Source of the DNA: Peptoniphilus lacrimalis DSM 7455
Lineage (GTDB): Bacteria > Bacillota > Clostridia > Tissierellales > Peptoniphilaceae
DNA: 64,000 nt
NCBI RefSeq assembly: GCF_000378725.1
Contig: NZ_KB900370.1
Span: 1-64,000, forward strand
Direction: 5' to 3'
How positions within the stretch are numbered: the stretch's first letter is position 1; each line of letters begins with the position of its first letter. Below, piece after piece: positions 43,501-53,059 of the stretch. Under the pieces are notes generated by a model. It was not told where the DNA came from. It saw nothing but the letters and a program-made list of their open reading frames with translations, and did not search any database. A program made the translations under genes and the position numbers.

Positions 43501-44388
43501 ATGGGATTCATATTACAAATAATAAACGGGCTTTCCCTTGGCTCAATCTATGCTCTAGTAGCTTTGGGATACACAATGGTATATGGTATTGCCTTATTAA
43601 TAAATTTTGCTCATGGTGAAATAATAATGATAGGTGCTTATACTGTTGTCTTTTCAACAACATTATGTTTAGCAAAAATTGGTGCACCCTTGTGGTTATC
43701 AATTATACCAGCGGTTATTTTATGCACAATTTTAGGACTTTTCATTGAAAGGGTAGCTTACAGACCTCTAAGAAATTCTCCAAGAATTTCAAATTTAATT
43801 ACAGCTATAGGCGTTTCATTATTTTTACAAAACATTGTAATGTTATTTTTTGGTGCTGGAGCTATGTCTACTCAATCTTTATTTAAAACTCAGATAGTAA
43901 AATTAGTCTCATTAGAAATTCCTTTTATTTCTCTTATAACCATAGTGATAACTGCAATTTTAACAGTAGCACTTCAATATTTTATGACTAGAACTAAGAT
44001 GGGAAAAGCTTTAATTGCCACATCTGAAGATTCTAAAGCTGCACAACTTGTAGGCATAAATGTTGATAATGCTATGGTATTAACTTTTGGAATTGGTTCG
44101 GCTCTTGCAGGAGTTGCGGCAGTCTTATATATGGGCACTTATGCACAAGCTCAGCCTTTAATGGGTTCAATGCTTGGAATAAAAGCTTTTACAGCAGCAG
44201 TTATTGGTGGAATAGGTTTAGTTCCAGGTGCAGTTATAGGTGGACTATTACTTGGAATAGTTGAAGCTTTGACACGTGCTTATCTATCATCAAAACTTGC
44301 AGATGCTATTGTATTTTCCATTCTTATAATTGTACTTTTAATTAAACCAACAGGTCTTTTAGGGAAAAATGTAAAGGAAAAGGTGTAG
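43501..44388 (+). CDS. livH: Branched-chain amino acid ABC importer permease LivH
   Basis: The 295-residue protein has eight membrane helices and LivH signatures: NGLSLGSIYALVALGYTMVYG, LINFAHGEIIMIGAY, ATSEDSKAAQLVGINVD (EAA-like cytosolic loop) and IGGIGLVPGAVIGGLLLG. It follows livJ and precedes livM by 2 bases. Confidence 0.94.
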   Translation: MGFILQIINGLSLGSIYALVALGYTMVYGIALLINFAHGEIIMIGAYTVVFSTTLCLAKIGAPLWLSIIPAVILCTILGLFIERVAYRPLRNSPRISNLITAIGVSLFLQNIVMLFFGAGAMSTQSLFKTQIVKLVSLEIPFISLITIVITAILTVALQYFMTRTKMGKALIATSEDSKAAQLVGINVDNAMVLTFGIGSALAGVAAVLYMGTYAQAQPLMGSMLGIKAFTAAVIGGIGLVPGAVIGGLLLGIVEALTRAYLSSKLADAIVFSILIIVLLIKPTGLLGKNVKEKV

Positions 44389-44390
44389 GC

Positions 44391-45386
44391 ATGAAAAGAA
44401 AAAATATATTAACTTATATATTAGCTTTTTTACTTTTAATAGGTCTTTATGGAATAATTTTATTTTTAAATAGACAAGGAATTATAAATAGATATTCATT
44501 AACTGTTTTGAGAATGGTAGCTATTAACATAATTTTAGCTACATCTTTAAATATAACAGTAGGTAACTTGGGTCAAATCACCCTTGGTCATGCTGGATTT
44601 ATGTCAATTGGTGCATATAGTGCAGCTTTATTTGCAAAATCAGCTATTGTTCCAGGAATGGCAGGATATATATTGAGCCTTTTCTTTGGTGGATTCGTTG
44701 CATTTATTTTTGGAATTATTATTGGTTTACCTGCCTTAAGATTAAAAGGAGATTATTTAGCTATTGTAACTCTTGCCTTTGGTGAAATTATAAGAGTTTT
44801 GATAGAATATTTTAATTTTACAGGTGGAGCACAAGGTTTAAGCGGCATTCCAATGATGAAAAGTTTTGATATCATCTATGTAATCATGATAATATGCGTA
44901 ACCTTAATGTATTCTGTCATGACAAGTAGACATGGCAGGGCGGTCTTATCTATAAGAGAAGATGAAATAGCATCTGAAGCATCTGGCATAAATGTAACAT
45001 TTTACAAAACTTTTGCTTTTTCACTTTCAGCTTTTTTTGCTGGTCTTGCTGGAGCCATTTATGCACAAAATATTGGGGTAATTGATGCTAAAATTTTTGA
45101 CTATAACAAATCTTTCGATATTTTAGTTATGGTTGTACTAGGAGGTATGGGTTCTTTTACCGGTTCTGTAATTTCAGCAACAGTTCTTACTATAATTCCT
45201 GAAATTTTGAGGTCATTTGCTTCATATAGAATGGTAATTTACTCATTAGTATTGATAGTTATGATGATATTTAGACCAGTTGGTTTGTTGGGAAGAAAAG
45301 AATTCTCACTTCATAAAGTTTTTGATATTATAACTAGCTCGGATAAGAGAAAATTTTTAAGAGCGAAGGGTGATGAACATGAATAA
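44391..45386 (+). CDS. livM: Branched-chain amino acid ABC importer permease LivM
   Basis: The 331-residue protein has about nine membrane helices, with LNITVGNLGQITLGHAGFMSIGAY in outline, GLPALRLKGDYLAIVTLAFGE, SIREDEIASEASGINVT and GGMGSFTGSVISA as LivM-type signatures. It pairs with LivH to form the channel. Its end overlaps livG by 8 bases. Confidence 0.94.
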   Translation: MKRKNILTYILAFLLLIGLYGIILFLNRQGIINRYSLTVLRMVAINIILATSLNITVGNLGQITLGHAGFMSIGAYSAALFAKSAIVPGMAGYILSLFFGGFVAFIFGIIIGLPALRLKGDYLAIVTLAFGEIIRVLIEYFNFTGGAQGLSGIPMMKSFDIIYVIMIICVTLMYSVMTSRHGRAVLSIREDEIASEASGINVTFYKTFAFSLSAFFAGLAGAIYAQNIGVIDAKIFDYNKSFDILVMVVLGGMGSFTGSVISATVLTIIPEILRSFASYRMVIYSLVLIVMMIFRPVGLLGRKEFSLHKVFDIITSSDKRKFLRAKGDEHE

Positions 45387-46152
45387 AGTTTTGGAATGCA
45401 AAGATGTAGGCATAGAATTTGGTGGTTTAAAGGCTGTAAATAAATTTAACCTTACAATAGAAAAAGGAGAACTTTTAGGTCTTATAGGTCCTAATGGTGC
45501 AGGAAAAACTACTGTTTTTAATATGATCACAGGTGTTTACAATCCAACAGAAGGAGAAATTTTTCTTAACGGTTCAAAAATAAGCGGTTTGGGAGTTTAT
45601 AAAATTGTAAAAATGGGAATAGCCAGAACTTTTCAAAATATAAGGCTTTTTCAAAAGATGACTGTGCTTGAAAATGTAAAAGTTGCATCTAATAGACAGA
45701 TGTCTTATGGAGTTTTTACTGGGATGTTTAGACTTCCAAAATATTGGAAAGAAGAAAATGAAATCAATGAAAAAGCAATTGAAATGCTTAAAATATTTGA
45801 TTTAGACAGATATTGGTCATTACCTGCTGAATCCTTATCTTATGGTCAACAAAGAAAACTTGAAATTGCAAGAGCAATGGCAACAAAACCATCTCTTCTA
45901 TTATTAGATGAACCAGCAGCAGGCATGAATCCGAAAGAAACTGAAGAACTGATGGAAACCATTAATTTAATAAGAGATAAATTTAACATAACAATATTGT
46001 TAATAGAACATGATATGAAACTTGTTCTTGGAATATGTCAAAGACTTATGGTATTAAACTATGGTCAAATCTTGCATCAAGGAGATCCAAAAGAAGTAAT
46101 TAATAATCCTAAAGTTGTAGAAGCTTATTTGGGAGGTGTCAGAGGTGCTTAA
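45379..46152 (+). CDS. livG: Branched-chain amino acid ABC importer ATPase LivG
   Basis: From the ATG at 45379 (GAAGGG 8 bases upstream) the protein has 257 residues; GTG 45370 and ATG 45373 are alternative starts. Walker A GPNGAGKTT, signature LSYGQQRKLEIARAM (Tyr replacing the second Ser/Gly, common in LivG), Walker B LLLLDEPAAGMNP and switch IEHDMK are present. One of two ATPases energising LivHM. Confidence 0.94.
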   Translation: MNKVLECKDVGIEFGGLKAVNKFNLTIEKGELLGLIGPNGAGKTTVFNMITGVYNPTEGEIFLNGSKISGLGVYKIVKMGIARTFQNIRLFQKMTVLENVKVASNRQMSYGVFTGMFRLPKYWKEENEINEKAIEMLKIFDLDRYWSLPAESLSYGQQRKLEIARAMATKPSLLLLDEPAAGMNPKETEELMETINLIRDKFNITILLIEHDMKLVLGICQRLMVLNYGQILHQGDPKEVINNPKVVEAYLGGVRGA

Positions 46153-46840
46153 GGTAAATAAATTAGATGTATATTATGGAAATATTCATGCTATAAAAGA
46201 AATCAATTTTCACGTAGAAGAGGGAGAAACAATATGCCTTGTTGGTGCAAATGGTGCAGGTAAAACCACAACCTTGCAAAGCATATCAGGTTTAATCCCT
46301 AAAAGTGGAAAATTAGAATTTATGGGAAATAATATTTCAAAATTAAAAGCTAATCAAATTACAGCACTTGGTATTGCACAAGTTCCAGAAGGAAGAAGAG
46401 TATTTACTGGTCTTTCAGTTTATGATAATTTGCATCTGGGTTCTTTTTTAATAAAGGAAGATAATACAAAAATTTTAAATAGAATTTATCAAATGTTCCC
46501 AATACTAGAAGAAAGAAAAAATCAGTTAGCAGGAACTTTATCTGGTGGAGAACAACAGATGCTTGCTATGGGTAGAGCTTTAATGTCAAGACCTAAACTT
46601 TTACTTCTAGATGAACCTTCCATGGGTCTTTCACCCTTATATGTTGAAAAAATTTTCAAAGTAATAGAAATGTTAAGAGAAGAAAAAATTACCATGCTGT
46701 TAGTTGAACAAAATGCAAATCTAGCACTTGAAGTATCTGATAGGGCCTATGTATTAGAAACAGGAAAAATTGTAAAAGAAGGTAGCGCTAAAGAACTTAA
46801 GAATGACCCAACAATAAAAACAGCATATTTAGGAGAATAA
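46145..46840 (+). CDS. livF: Branched-chain amino acid ABC importer ATPase LivF
   Basis: From GTG at 46145 (GGGAGG 8 bases upstream) the protein has 231 residues; GTG 46136 lies within that RBS. Walker A GANGAGKTT, VPEGRRVFTGLSVYDNL (LivF hallmark), signature LSGGEQQMLAMGRAL and Walker B LLLLDEPSMGLSP are present. It overlaps the end of livG and closes the operon before the terminator at 46846-46880. Confidence 0.94.
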   Translation: MLKVNKLDVYYGNIHAIKEINFHVEEGETICLVGANGAGKTTTLQSISGLIPKSGKLEFMGNNISKLKANQITALGIAQVPEGRRVFTGLSVYDNLHLGSFLIKEDNTKILNRIYQMFPILEERKNQLAGTLSGGEQQMLAMGRALMSRPKLLLLDEPSMGLSPLYVEKIFKVIEMLREEKITMLLVEQNANLALEVSDRAYVLETGKIVKEGSAKELKNDPTIKTAYLGE

Positions 46841-46845
46841 GTTTA

Positions 46846-46880
46846 AGATTATTAATCTTTTAGGTTAATAATCTTTTTTT
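46846..46880 (+). terminator. Terminator of the liv operon
   Basis: AGATTATTAA pairs with TTAATAATCT around a 9-base loop, followed by a run of eight T. Confidence 0.85.
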
Positions 46881-46972
46881 TGAGAATATTTTTAAAAAAA
46901 ATTAATTTCTAAATACTGGTACAAATTTGATATTAAAAATATAAATAAGTCAAATAAAATCTATAATAAAAA

Positions 46973-46998
46973 TGGGACGATCCCATAGGAAAGTCCCA
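46973..46998 (-). terminator. Terminator after ldh
   Basis: On the minus strand TGGGAC pairs with GTCCCA, followed by ATTTTTATT. The smaller alternative TGGGA-CGA-TCCCA lies within the same bases. Confidence 0.65.
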
Positions 46999-47028
46999 AA
47001 TTTAAAATTATTAATTTTTGAATTTTAA

Positions 47029-47991
47029 TTAGTTTTCTCTAACTTTTGCCATTCCCTTATCTTGAACTTCTTTTAAAGCCTTAAAAGATTTTTCCATAAG
47101 TTCTTTTTCTTTTTCATCAAGTTCAACTTCAATTATTTTTTCTATTCCGTTACGTCCAATAACACAAGGCGTTCCCATATAAACTCCACTTAAGCCGTAT
47201 TCACCTTCAAGGCAAGCACCAACTGTTATTATAGAATGAGAATCTTCAATAATATGTCTACAAATTCTAGCTAAAACAGTGGCAACTCCGTAGTAAGTTG
47301 CACCTTTATTTTCAATGATTCTGTAAGCAACGTCACGAACATTTGTATAAATTTTTTCTTTTGCAGCTTCTAAATCATCAGTTTTTTCTGCAATCCATTC
47401 AGTAGCTTTTTTACCGGCAATATTTGCGTTTGACCAACATGGAAAAGAAGAATCTCCGTGTTCACCCATAATATATGCTGTGATGTCACGACGATCAACA
47501 CCAACAAATCTAGAAATTTCATCACAGAATCTTGCAGAGTCAAGGGATGTACCTGAAGAAATAACACGTTCTCTTGGGAATCCACTGAATTCTTTAACAG
47601 CATAAGATAAAATATCAACAGGGTTTGCTGCAACTAAGAATAATCCATCAAAACCTGACTTCATAATATTATCTACAACATCTTTTATAATTTTTAAGTT
47701 TTTATCAACTAATTGAAGTCTTGTTTCGCCTGGTTTTTGTGGAGCACCTGATGTAATAACTACAAGATCTGCATCCTTACAATCGCTGTAATCGGCTGAA
47801 TAAATAAGTTTTGTAGAATTGTATGTTAAAACAGGATTTAAATCCATTGCATCGCCAATAGTTTTTTTCTTATTGATGTCAATAATTCCTAATTCTCTAC
47901 CTAGACCCTTTAAAGTCATTGCAAAAGCAAAGCTTGAACCTACAGAGCCATCTCCAACTAAAATTACTTTAAAATTTGGGTTTTTAATCAT
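47029..47991 (-). CDS. ldh: L-lactate dehydrogenase
   Basis: The 320-residue protein has the NAD-binding GDGSVGSSFAFAM at its start, TSGAPQKPGETRLQLVDKN in outline (mobile loop with catalytic Arg), VAANPVDILSYA, and the active-site His in GEHGDSSFPCWS. The Gln of the loop (APQKPGETR) marks lactate rather than malate specificity. It regenerates NAD by reducing pyruvate. The RBS AGGAGG is good. It is monocistronic, convergent with the liv operon. Confidence 0.95.
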   Translation of the reverse strand: MIKNPNFKVILVGDGSVGSSFAFAMTLKGLGRELGIIDINKKKTIGDAMDLNPVLTYNSTKLIYSADYSDCKDADLVVITSGAPQKPGETRLQLVDKNLKIIKDVVDNIMKSGFDGLFLVAANPVDILSYAVKEFSGFPRERVISSGTSLDSARFCDEISRFVGVDRRDITAYIMGEHGDSSFPCWSNANIAGKKATEWIAEKTDDLEAAKEKIYTNVRDVAYRIIENKGATYYGVATVLARICRHIIEDSHSIITVGACLEGEYGLSGVYMGTPCVIGRNGIEKIIEVELDEKEKELMEKSFKALKEVQDKGMAKVREN

Positions 47992-48117
47992 CTTTTATAC
48001 CTCCTAATGTTGCGAGATAATTATACCCTTATTGATTGATTTCGTCAAAAGGATTTTATAAAATATTATAAAACATTATATTACTATAAAATTTTATTAT
48101 ATATAAGAGGTGTATAT

Positions 48118-48642
48118 ATGGAAAAACTTTATTGCCAAAGGCTTATTTTAAGACTGCCAATTCCTGATGATGCTTATGATTTATATGAATATGGAAAAGA
48201 TGACCAAGTGACAAAATTTTTGACTTGGGATTCTTATAAAGGTGTTAAAGATGCTGAAGAAATTTTAAAAATTTTCTCAGTTCAAGATGAAAAAGTGCCA
48301 AGATTTGCTATATATCACAAGGAAGATAAAAAAGTAATAGGAATTATTGAAGGAAGGATTAGACAAACAAATTCAAAAGATAGGTGTGCAGAGCTTGGAT
48401 ATGTTTTAAATAAAAATTATTGGTCCAAGGGTTATATGACTGAAGCTTGCAAAGAATTTATAAAATATTTATTTGAAAAGAAAAATATTCACAGAATAGA
48501 AGCCATGGCTGATGTGAGAAATATTGCATCACAAAAAGTTATGGAAAAATGCCTAATGACTTATGAAGGAACTTTGAGAGAATTATTTTTTAGAAAGGGT
48601 CAGTATGTGTCTTTTAAAATTTATTCAATCTTACAAGCTTAG
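48118..48642 (+). CDS. GNAT-family N-acetyltransferase (RimJ/RimL type)
   Basis: The 174-residue protein shows RimL-type features: LYCQRLILRLPIPDDAYDLYEYG in outline at the N-terminus, RCAELGYVLNKNYWSKGYMTEA (acetyl-CoA binding region) and HRIEAMADVRNIASQKVMEKC. Such enzymes acetylate protein N-termini or small amines; the substrate is unknown. AGAGG RBS lies 8 bases upstream. It is monocistronic. Confidence 0.88.
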   Translation: MEKLYCQRLILRLPIPDDAYDLYEYGKDDQVTKFLTWDSYKGVKDAEEILKIFSVQDEKVPRFAIYHKEDKKVIGIIEGRIRQTNSKDRCAELGYVLNKNYWSKGYMTEACKEFIKYLFEKKNIHRIEAMADVRNIASQKVMEKCLMTYEGTLRELFFRKGQYVSFKIYSILQA

Positions 48643-48722
48643 AAAGAAAAAGTGAGGGTCTGTTAATAATTATCTTTAATTAAAAGTCTATATAGTGTAA
48701 AATAATTATGAGGAGATGAACC

Positions 48723-49226
48723 TTGGAGTATTGGGATCTTTATAATAAGAAGGGAAAATTAAAGCATAAAGTAATAAAAAAAGGTATGCCCATGAGAAAG
48801 GGCCAGTATCATTTGATATCTGAAGGTTGGATTTATAGGTCTGATAAAAAATTTATTATTCAGAGAAGATCTTTAGAAAAATCGAGTTTTCCTGGTATGT
48901 GGTATTGCTCTGCAGGTGGTTCCTGCATCAGTGGGGAAACTAGCAAAGAAGGAATGAAAAGAGAATTTTTTGAGGAGCTGGGTATAGATATACCTATTGA
49001 AGAGATTAGGCTAAAAAGGATAGTTACCGGCAAAAATTTTATTTTTCATATTTTCTTAGTTAGAAAAGATATAGATTTAGAAGATTTAACTTTGCAAAAA
49101 GAAGAGGTCATGGATGTGGCTCTAGCTACAGAAGAAGAAATTTTCCAAATGATAGACAAGAAAATTTTTATTTCTTTATCTTATTACAAAGATTTTTTTG
49201 ACAAAATTAAAAATAATCGTCTCTAA
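48723..49226 (+). CDS. Nudix hydrolase (IDI-like)
   Basis: The 167-residue protein has a full Nudix box: Gly-x5-Glu-x7-Arg-Glu-x2-Glu-Glu-x-Gly, from GGSCISGE to REFFEELGI (residues about 67-90). The N-terminal EYWDLYNKKG resembles the IDI/YfcD-like Nudix group. The start is TTG with GAGGAG about 7 bases upstream; the ATG at 48716 is out of frame. The substrate, a nucleoside diphosphate derivative, is unknown. The stop codon lies in the loop of the downstream terminator. Confidence 0.87.
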   Translation: MEYWDLYNKKGKLKHKVIKKGMPMRKGQYHLISEGWIYRSDKKFIIQRRSLEKSSFPGMWYCSAGGSCISGETSKEGMKREFFEELGIDIPIEEIRLKRIVTGKNFIFHIFLVRKDIDLEDLTLQKEEVMDVALATEEEIFQMIDKKIFISLSYYKDFFDKIKNNRL

Positions 49227-49241
49227 TTGAGGCGTTTTTTT
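49218..49241 (+). terminator. Terminator overlapping the end of the Nudix gene
   Basis: CGTCTC pairs with GAGGCG (one G-U) around TAATT, which contains the stop codon, then seven T. The cysS RBS follows directly, so cysS either relies on read-through or on an unseen promoter; the gap of 30 bases has no room for a T-box leader. Confidence 0.75.
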
Positions 49242-49255
49242 ATAGGAGGAAATTT

Positions 49256-50659
49256 ATGAAGCTTTTTAATTCTTTGACTGGTAAAAAAGAAGAATTTTAT
49301 CCAATTAATAGTGGAAAAGTAACAATGTATAATTGCGGACCTACTGTCTATAATTATATTCACGTTGGAAATGCAAGACCTATTGTTGTTTTTGACACTC
49401 TTAGAAGATATTTTCTATATAAAGGTTTGGATGTAAAATTTGTGCTTAACTTTACAGATATAGATGATAAGATAATTAATCGTGCCAATGAAGAGAACAA
49501 AACAACTGAACAAATAGCTGAAAAATATATAGAAGAGTTTAAAAAAGATGCAAGTGCCCTTGGTCTTTATGATTACCAAACAATAAATCCTCGTGCTACT
49601 CATGTTGTAGATCAGATGATTAGTTTTATACAAACTTTAATAGACAAGGGTGCGGCTTATGTTTCATCAGGTGATGTTTATTTTGATGTGAATTATGACA
49701 AAGAATATGGCAAACTTTCAGGAAAAAAGATTGAAGATTTAAGAGCGGGTTCTCGTGTAGATGTTTCAGATTTAAAAAGAAATCCTTATGACTTTGCTCT
49801 TTGGAAAAATAAGAAAGAAAATGAGCCATATTGGAAAGCACCATGGGGAGAAGGAAGACCAGGTTGGCACATTGAATGTTCAGTCATGGCAAAAACACTT
49901 TTAGGAGATACTATAGATATCCACACAGGTGGCGAAGATTTAAAATTTCCTCACCATGAAAATGAAATTGCCCAATCTGAAACGTGTAATGATGCACCTT
50001 TTGCAAGATTTTGGCTTCACAATGGAATGATAACTGTAAATAACGAAAAGATGAGTAAATCAAAGGGAAACTTCTTTACAGTTAGAGAAGTGTCAAAAGA
50101 ATATGATTTAGAAATACTTAGATTTTTCCTTCTTACAACTTCTTATAGGGCACCAATTAATTTTTCAAGGGAAGTCATGAATCAAACAAAAAATGCACTT
50201 GAAAGGCTTTATAATGCTAAATATAAACTTGAAAAAGACATTGAACTTTCAAAAGAAAGAGATTTGACAGAAGATGAAAAGAAAATAGAAGAAAAATTCC
50301 AAACTCATAGACAAAGCTTTGAAAAAGCTATGGAAGATGATTTAAATACCGCAGATGCTATTACAGCTATATTTGATTTAGTTAAAGATATAAATGTTAA
50401 TTTAGATGAAAATTCTGCAAAAAAATTATTGGAAGAAGGAATGTCTTTATTAAAAACTTTGACTAAAATTTTGGGTATCATGGAAAGAGAAAAAAATTGT
50501 GATGATTTAGATGAAGAAATTTTAAATCTTATCAAAGAAAGAGAAGATGCACGAAAAAATAAGGACTTTAAAAGAGCTGATGAGATTAGAGATGAATTGT
50601 TAGAAAAGGGTATAGAAATTAAAGATACCAGAAAGGGTATTGAGTGGAAAAGACTTTAA
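49256..50659 (+). CDS. cysS: Cysteinyl-tRNA synthetase
   Basis: The 467-residue protein has the zinc/HIGH region YNCGPTVYNYIHVGNARP, WHIECSVMA, GGEDLKFPHHENEIAQSE (zinc ligands) and KMSKSKGNF. It charges tRNA-Cys. The order cysS-mrnC-(thyX)-rlmB-NYN is the conserved Firmicute cluster. The last 16 bases overlap mrnC. Confidence 0.97.
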   Translation: MKLFNSLTGKKEEFYPINSGKVTMYNCGPTVYNYIHVGNARPIVVFDTLRRYFLYKGLDVKFVLNFTDIDDKIINRANEENKTTEQIAEKYIEEFKKDASALGLYDYQTINPRATHVVDQMISFIQTLIDKGAAYVSSGDVYFDVNYDKEYGKLSGKKIEDLRAGSRVDVSDLKRNPYDFALWKNKKENEPYWKAPWGEGRPGWHIECSVMAKTLLGDTIDIHTGGEDLKFPHHENEIAQSETCNDAPFARFWLHNGMITVNNEKMSKSKGNFFTVREVSKEYDLEILRFFLLTTSYRAPINFSREVMNQTKNALERLYNAKYKLEKDIELSKERDLTEDEKKIEEKFQTHRQSFEKAMEDDLNTADAITAIFDLVKDINVNLDENSAKKLLEEGMSLLKTLTKILGIMEREKNCDDLDEEILNLIKEREDARKNKDFKRADEIRDELLEKGIEIKDTRKGIEWKRL

Positions 50660-51057
50660 AAGACTTTTTAGCTTTTGGTAAAATTTATGATGAAAAGTCC
50701 ATAAAAGAGCTAAATTCTCTTGCCCTAGCCTATGTGGGAGATGCAGTTTTTGAGCTTTTAGTGAGAACTATGGTTTTAAAGGGAAATATCCCCGCCCATA
50801 AACTTCATACTAAAAGTATAAAATATGTTCAGGCAAAGGGTCAAAAAGAATTGATAGAGAAAGTTTTGCAAAGCCTGAGTGAAGAAGAATTGGGCGTGTA
50901 TAATAGGGGTAAAAATTCTAAACCTCATACTGTTGCAAAAAATCAAACACTTGGCGACTACATGGAAGCGACGGGTCTTGAGGCTCTTTTCGGATATTTA
51001 TATTTACTTGATAGGCTTGATAGACTGGTAGAAATTTTTGGGGAGATGATAAATTGA
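50644..51057 (+). CDS. mrnC: Mini-ribonuclease III
   Basis: The 137-residue protein is an RNase III catalytic domain without dsRNA-binding domain: [16 protein letters not shown] carries the catalytic Asp/Glu signature, followed by [16 protein letters not shown] and [18 protein letters not shown] with the second acidic motif. In B. subtilis it trims 23S rRNA ends. The start is GTG inside cysS with AAAGGG upstream. It overlaps thyX by 4 bases. Confidence 0.93.
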   Translation: MEKTLKDFLAFGKIYDEKSIKELNSLALAYVGDAVFELLVRTMVLKGNIPAHKLHTKSIKYVQAKGQKELIEKVLQSLSEEELGVYNRGKNSKPHTVAKNQTLGDYMEATGLEALFGYLYLLDRLDRLVEIFGEMIN

Positions 51058-51821
51058 AAGTCAAAATAATTGCTCATACTGAATTTCCTGAAGAAACTAT
51101 AGCGAAAAGTGCCAAACTTTGTTATTCAAGAGTGGGTGTAGATGAGATTTCAGAAAAACTAGATGAAGATTCTACAAATAAATTTTTAAATATGCTTATG
51201 GGTTTTTCTCATATGTCACCTCTTGAACATGCATCTTTTACCTTTGCAGTAGAAGGAGTATCAAGAACTTTGACTCATCAACTTGTAAGGCACAGAATTG
51301 CTTCATACTCTCAACAATCTCAAAGGTATGTAAGATTAAATCATTTTGAGTATATAGTTCCACCACAAATTGAAAAAAATCCCAAGGCTAAGGAAATTTT
51401 TATCAGGACTATGGAAGAAGATCAAAAAGCCTATGATGATTTAGTGGAAATTTTAATTGAAGAAAATTCAAAAGAATATATAGAGATGGGACTTGACAAG
51501 GATAAGGCAAGAAAAAAAGTTGAAAAACAATCAATAGAAGATGCCAGATATGTTTTCCCTAATGCTTGTGAAACAAAAATTGTTTTCACAATGAATGTAA
51601 GGACCCTTTTACACTTCTTATCACTTAGATGTTGCAATAGGGCTCAGTGGGAAATAAGACAGATGGCTACAGAAATGCTTAGACAGTTAAAAGAGATTTC
51701 TCCAATTTTGTTTAAGAATGCAGGACCAGGTTGTGTTTATGGACCTTGTCCAGAAGGAAAAATGACTTGTGGAAAAGCAAAAGAAGTCAGAGAATTTTTT
51801 AAGAATTTAGGTGAAAAATGA
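51054..51821 (+). CDS. thyX: Flavin-dependent thymidylate synthase
   Basis: The 255-residue protein has the ThyX motif [13 protein letters not shown] (residues about 78-90) and [16 protein letters not shown] before it. It makes dTMP from dUMP using methylene-THF and FAD, leaving THF, which ties to the folate genes at 9.6-10.9 kb. The start is TTG (GGGGAG about 8 bases upstream), overlapping the mrnC stop. Its place between mrnC and rlmB interrupts the usual B. subtilis order. It overlaps rlmB by 4 bases. Confidence 0.95.
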   Translation: MKVKIIAHTEFPEETIAKSAKLCYSRVGVDEISEKLDEDSTNKFLNMLMGFSHMSPLEHASFTFAVEGVSRTLTHQLVRHRIASYSQQSQRYVRLNHFEYIVPPQIEKNPKAKEIFIRTMEEDQKAYDDLVEILIEENSKEYIEMGLDKDKARKKVEKQSIEDARYVFPNACETKIVFTMNVRTLLHFLSLRCCNRAQWEIRQMATEMLRQLKEISPILFKNAGPGCVYGPCPEGKMTCGKAKEVREFFKNLGEK

Positions 51822-52522
51822 GTTACATTTACGGAAGAGGACCTGTTATAGAGGCCTTAAAAAATAATAAAGTAGATAAAATTTATTTAGCCTCTCATGA
51901 AGGCTCAATCATTAAAATAAAGGCTATGGCAAAAGAAAAAAAAGTTCTAATCTCAAGCCTTTCAAAGGATAGGCTAGACAAAATGGCTCCAGGAAAAAAT
52001 CATCAGGGAGTCGTGGCTCTTGTGAGCGGTTATGAATACAAAGATTTTCAAGAATTATTGGATGAAAATAAGGACAAAAAAGAATTTCGTCTATTAATTT
52101 TAGATAAGATGGAAGATCCCCACAATTTAGGAGCCATAGCAAGAAGTGCCTTATTTTTTAATTTTGACGGAATAATTATCCCAAAACATAGGGAAGCCTT
52201 AGTTAATGATACTGTTTATAAAACTTCTCAAGGGGCAGTTGATAATGTAAATATATGTCAGGTTACAAACCTAAGCCAAACTATAGAAAAATTAAAAAAA
52301 TCAGGTTTTTGGATTTATGCAGCTCTTCTTGAAGGAGATAATATAAAAGATGTAGATTTTTCAGGTAAAGTTGCCATAATCATAGGAAATGAAGGAAAGG
52401 GAATAAGCGATAATTTAATAAAAGCTTCAGATTTTAAGGTAAAAATTCCGAATTTATCAGAATTTGATTCTCTAAATGCTTCTGTTGCAGCAGGAATAAT
52501 TATGTATGAAGTGATAAGGTAA
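51818..52522 (+). CDS. rlmB: 23S rRNA 2'-O-methyltransferase RlmB (TrmH family)
   Basis: The 234-residue SPOUT protein has an N-terminal substrate-binding domain ([10 protein letters not shown], then [12 protein letters not shown]) and the SPOUT motifs [26 protein letters not shown] and [13 protein letters not shown]. It methylates a guanosine in 23S rRNA; the exact site is inferred from the family. It shares one base of its stop with the next start. Confidence 0.9.
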   Translation: MSYIYGRGPVIEALKNNKVDKIYLASHEGSIIKIKAMAKEKKVLISSLSKDRLDKMAPGKNHQGVVALVSGYEYKDFQELLDENKDKKEFRLLILDKMEDPHNLGAIARSALFFNFDGIIIPKHREALVNDTVYKTSQGAVDNVNICQVTNLSQTIEKLKKSGFWIYAALLEGDNIKDVDFSGKVAIIIGNEGKGISDNLIKASDFKVKIPNLSEFDSLNASVAAGIIMYEVIR

Positions 52523-53049
52523 TGTATAGAATTAGGTATGAAAAAGATAAAAATTATCTATTTGTAGATGCTTATAATATGATAAATTTTTGGCCGGATT
52601 TAGTTAAATTAAAGGATATAAATCTTGAAGATTCAAGAATTTGTTTTATAGATAAAATGATTGAATTTTCTCATTTTACGAAAGAAAAGATAATTCTTGT
52701 CTTTGATGCCTATTTAGTTAAGGGTTCTGGTGGAAAAATTTATAAAAAAGATGGTATAGTTATTGTTTTTACTAAGGAAAATGAGAGGGCAGACCATTAT
52801 ATTGAAAGAGAGCTTGATATGATAGGCAGACTTAGAAATGTTAGAGTTGCCACATCTGATGCTACAATTCAAGAAATTATTCTTTCAAGGGGAGGAACAA
52901 GAATTTCTGCAAGAGAACTTTTAGCGGAGATTGAAAACTCAAAAAAAGTTACCAAAAATCTACAGAAAAAACTCAAAGAAAAAAATTTATCTTCCTTTGA
53001 TAAGAATGATATAAAAAAACTTAAAGATTTAAAAAATAATTTAAAGTAG
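52522..53049 (+). CDS. NYN-domain ribonuclease (YacP/Rae1-like)
   Basis: The 175-residue protein has PIN/NYN-like acidic positions (FVDAYNMINFWPDL, ILVFDAYLVKGSGG, ENERADHYIERELD and VATSDATIQEIILSRG) and a basic C-terminal tail. In B. subtilis the homologue Rae1 cleaves mRNA in the ribosomal A site. The cysS-mrnC-rlmB context fits that orthology exactly. Confidence 0.88.
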   Translation: MYRIRYEKDKNYLFVDAYNMINFWPDLVKLKDINLEDSRICFIDKMIEFSHFTKEKIILVFDAYLVKGSGGKIYKKDGIVIVFTKENERADHYIERELDMIGRLRNVRVATSDATIQEIILSRGGTRISARELLAEIENSKKVTKNLQKKLKEKNLSSFDKNDIKKLKDLKNNLK

Positions 53050-53059
53050 GTGATGTGAA

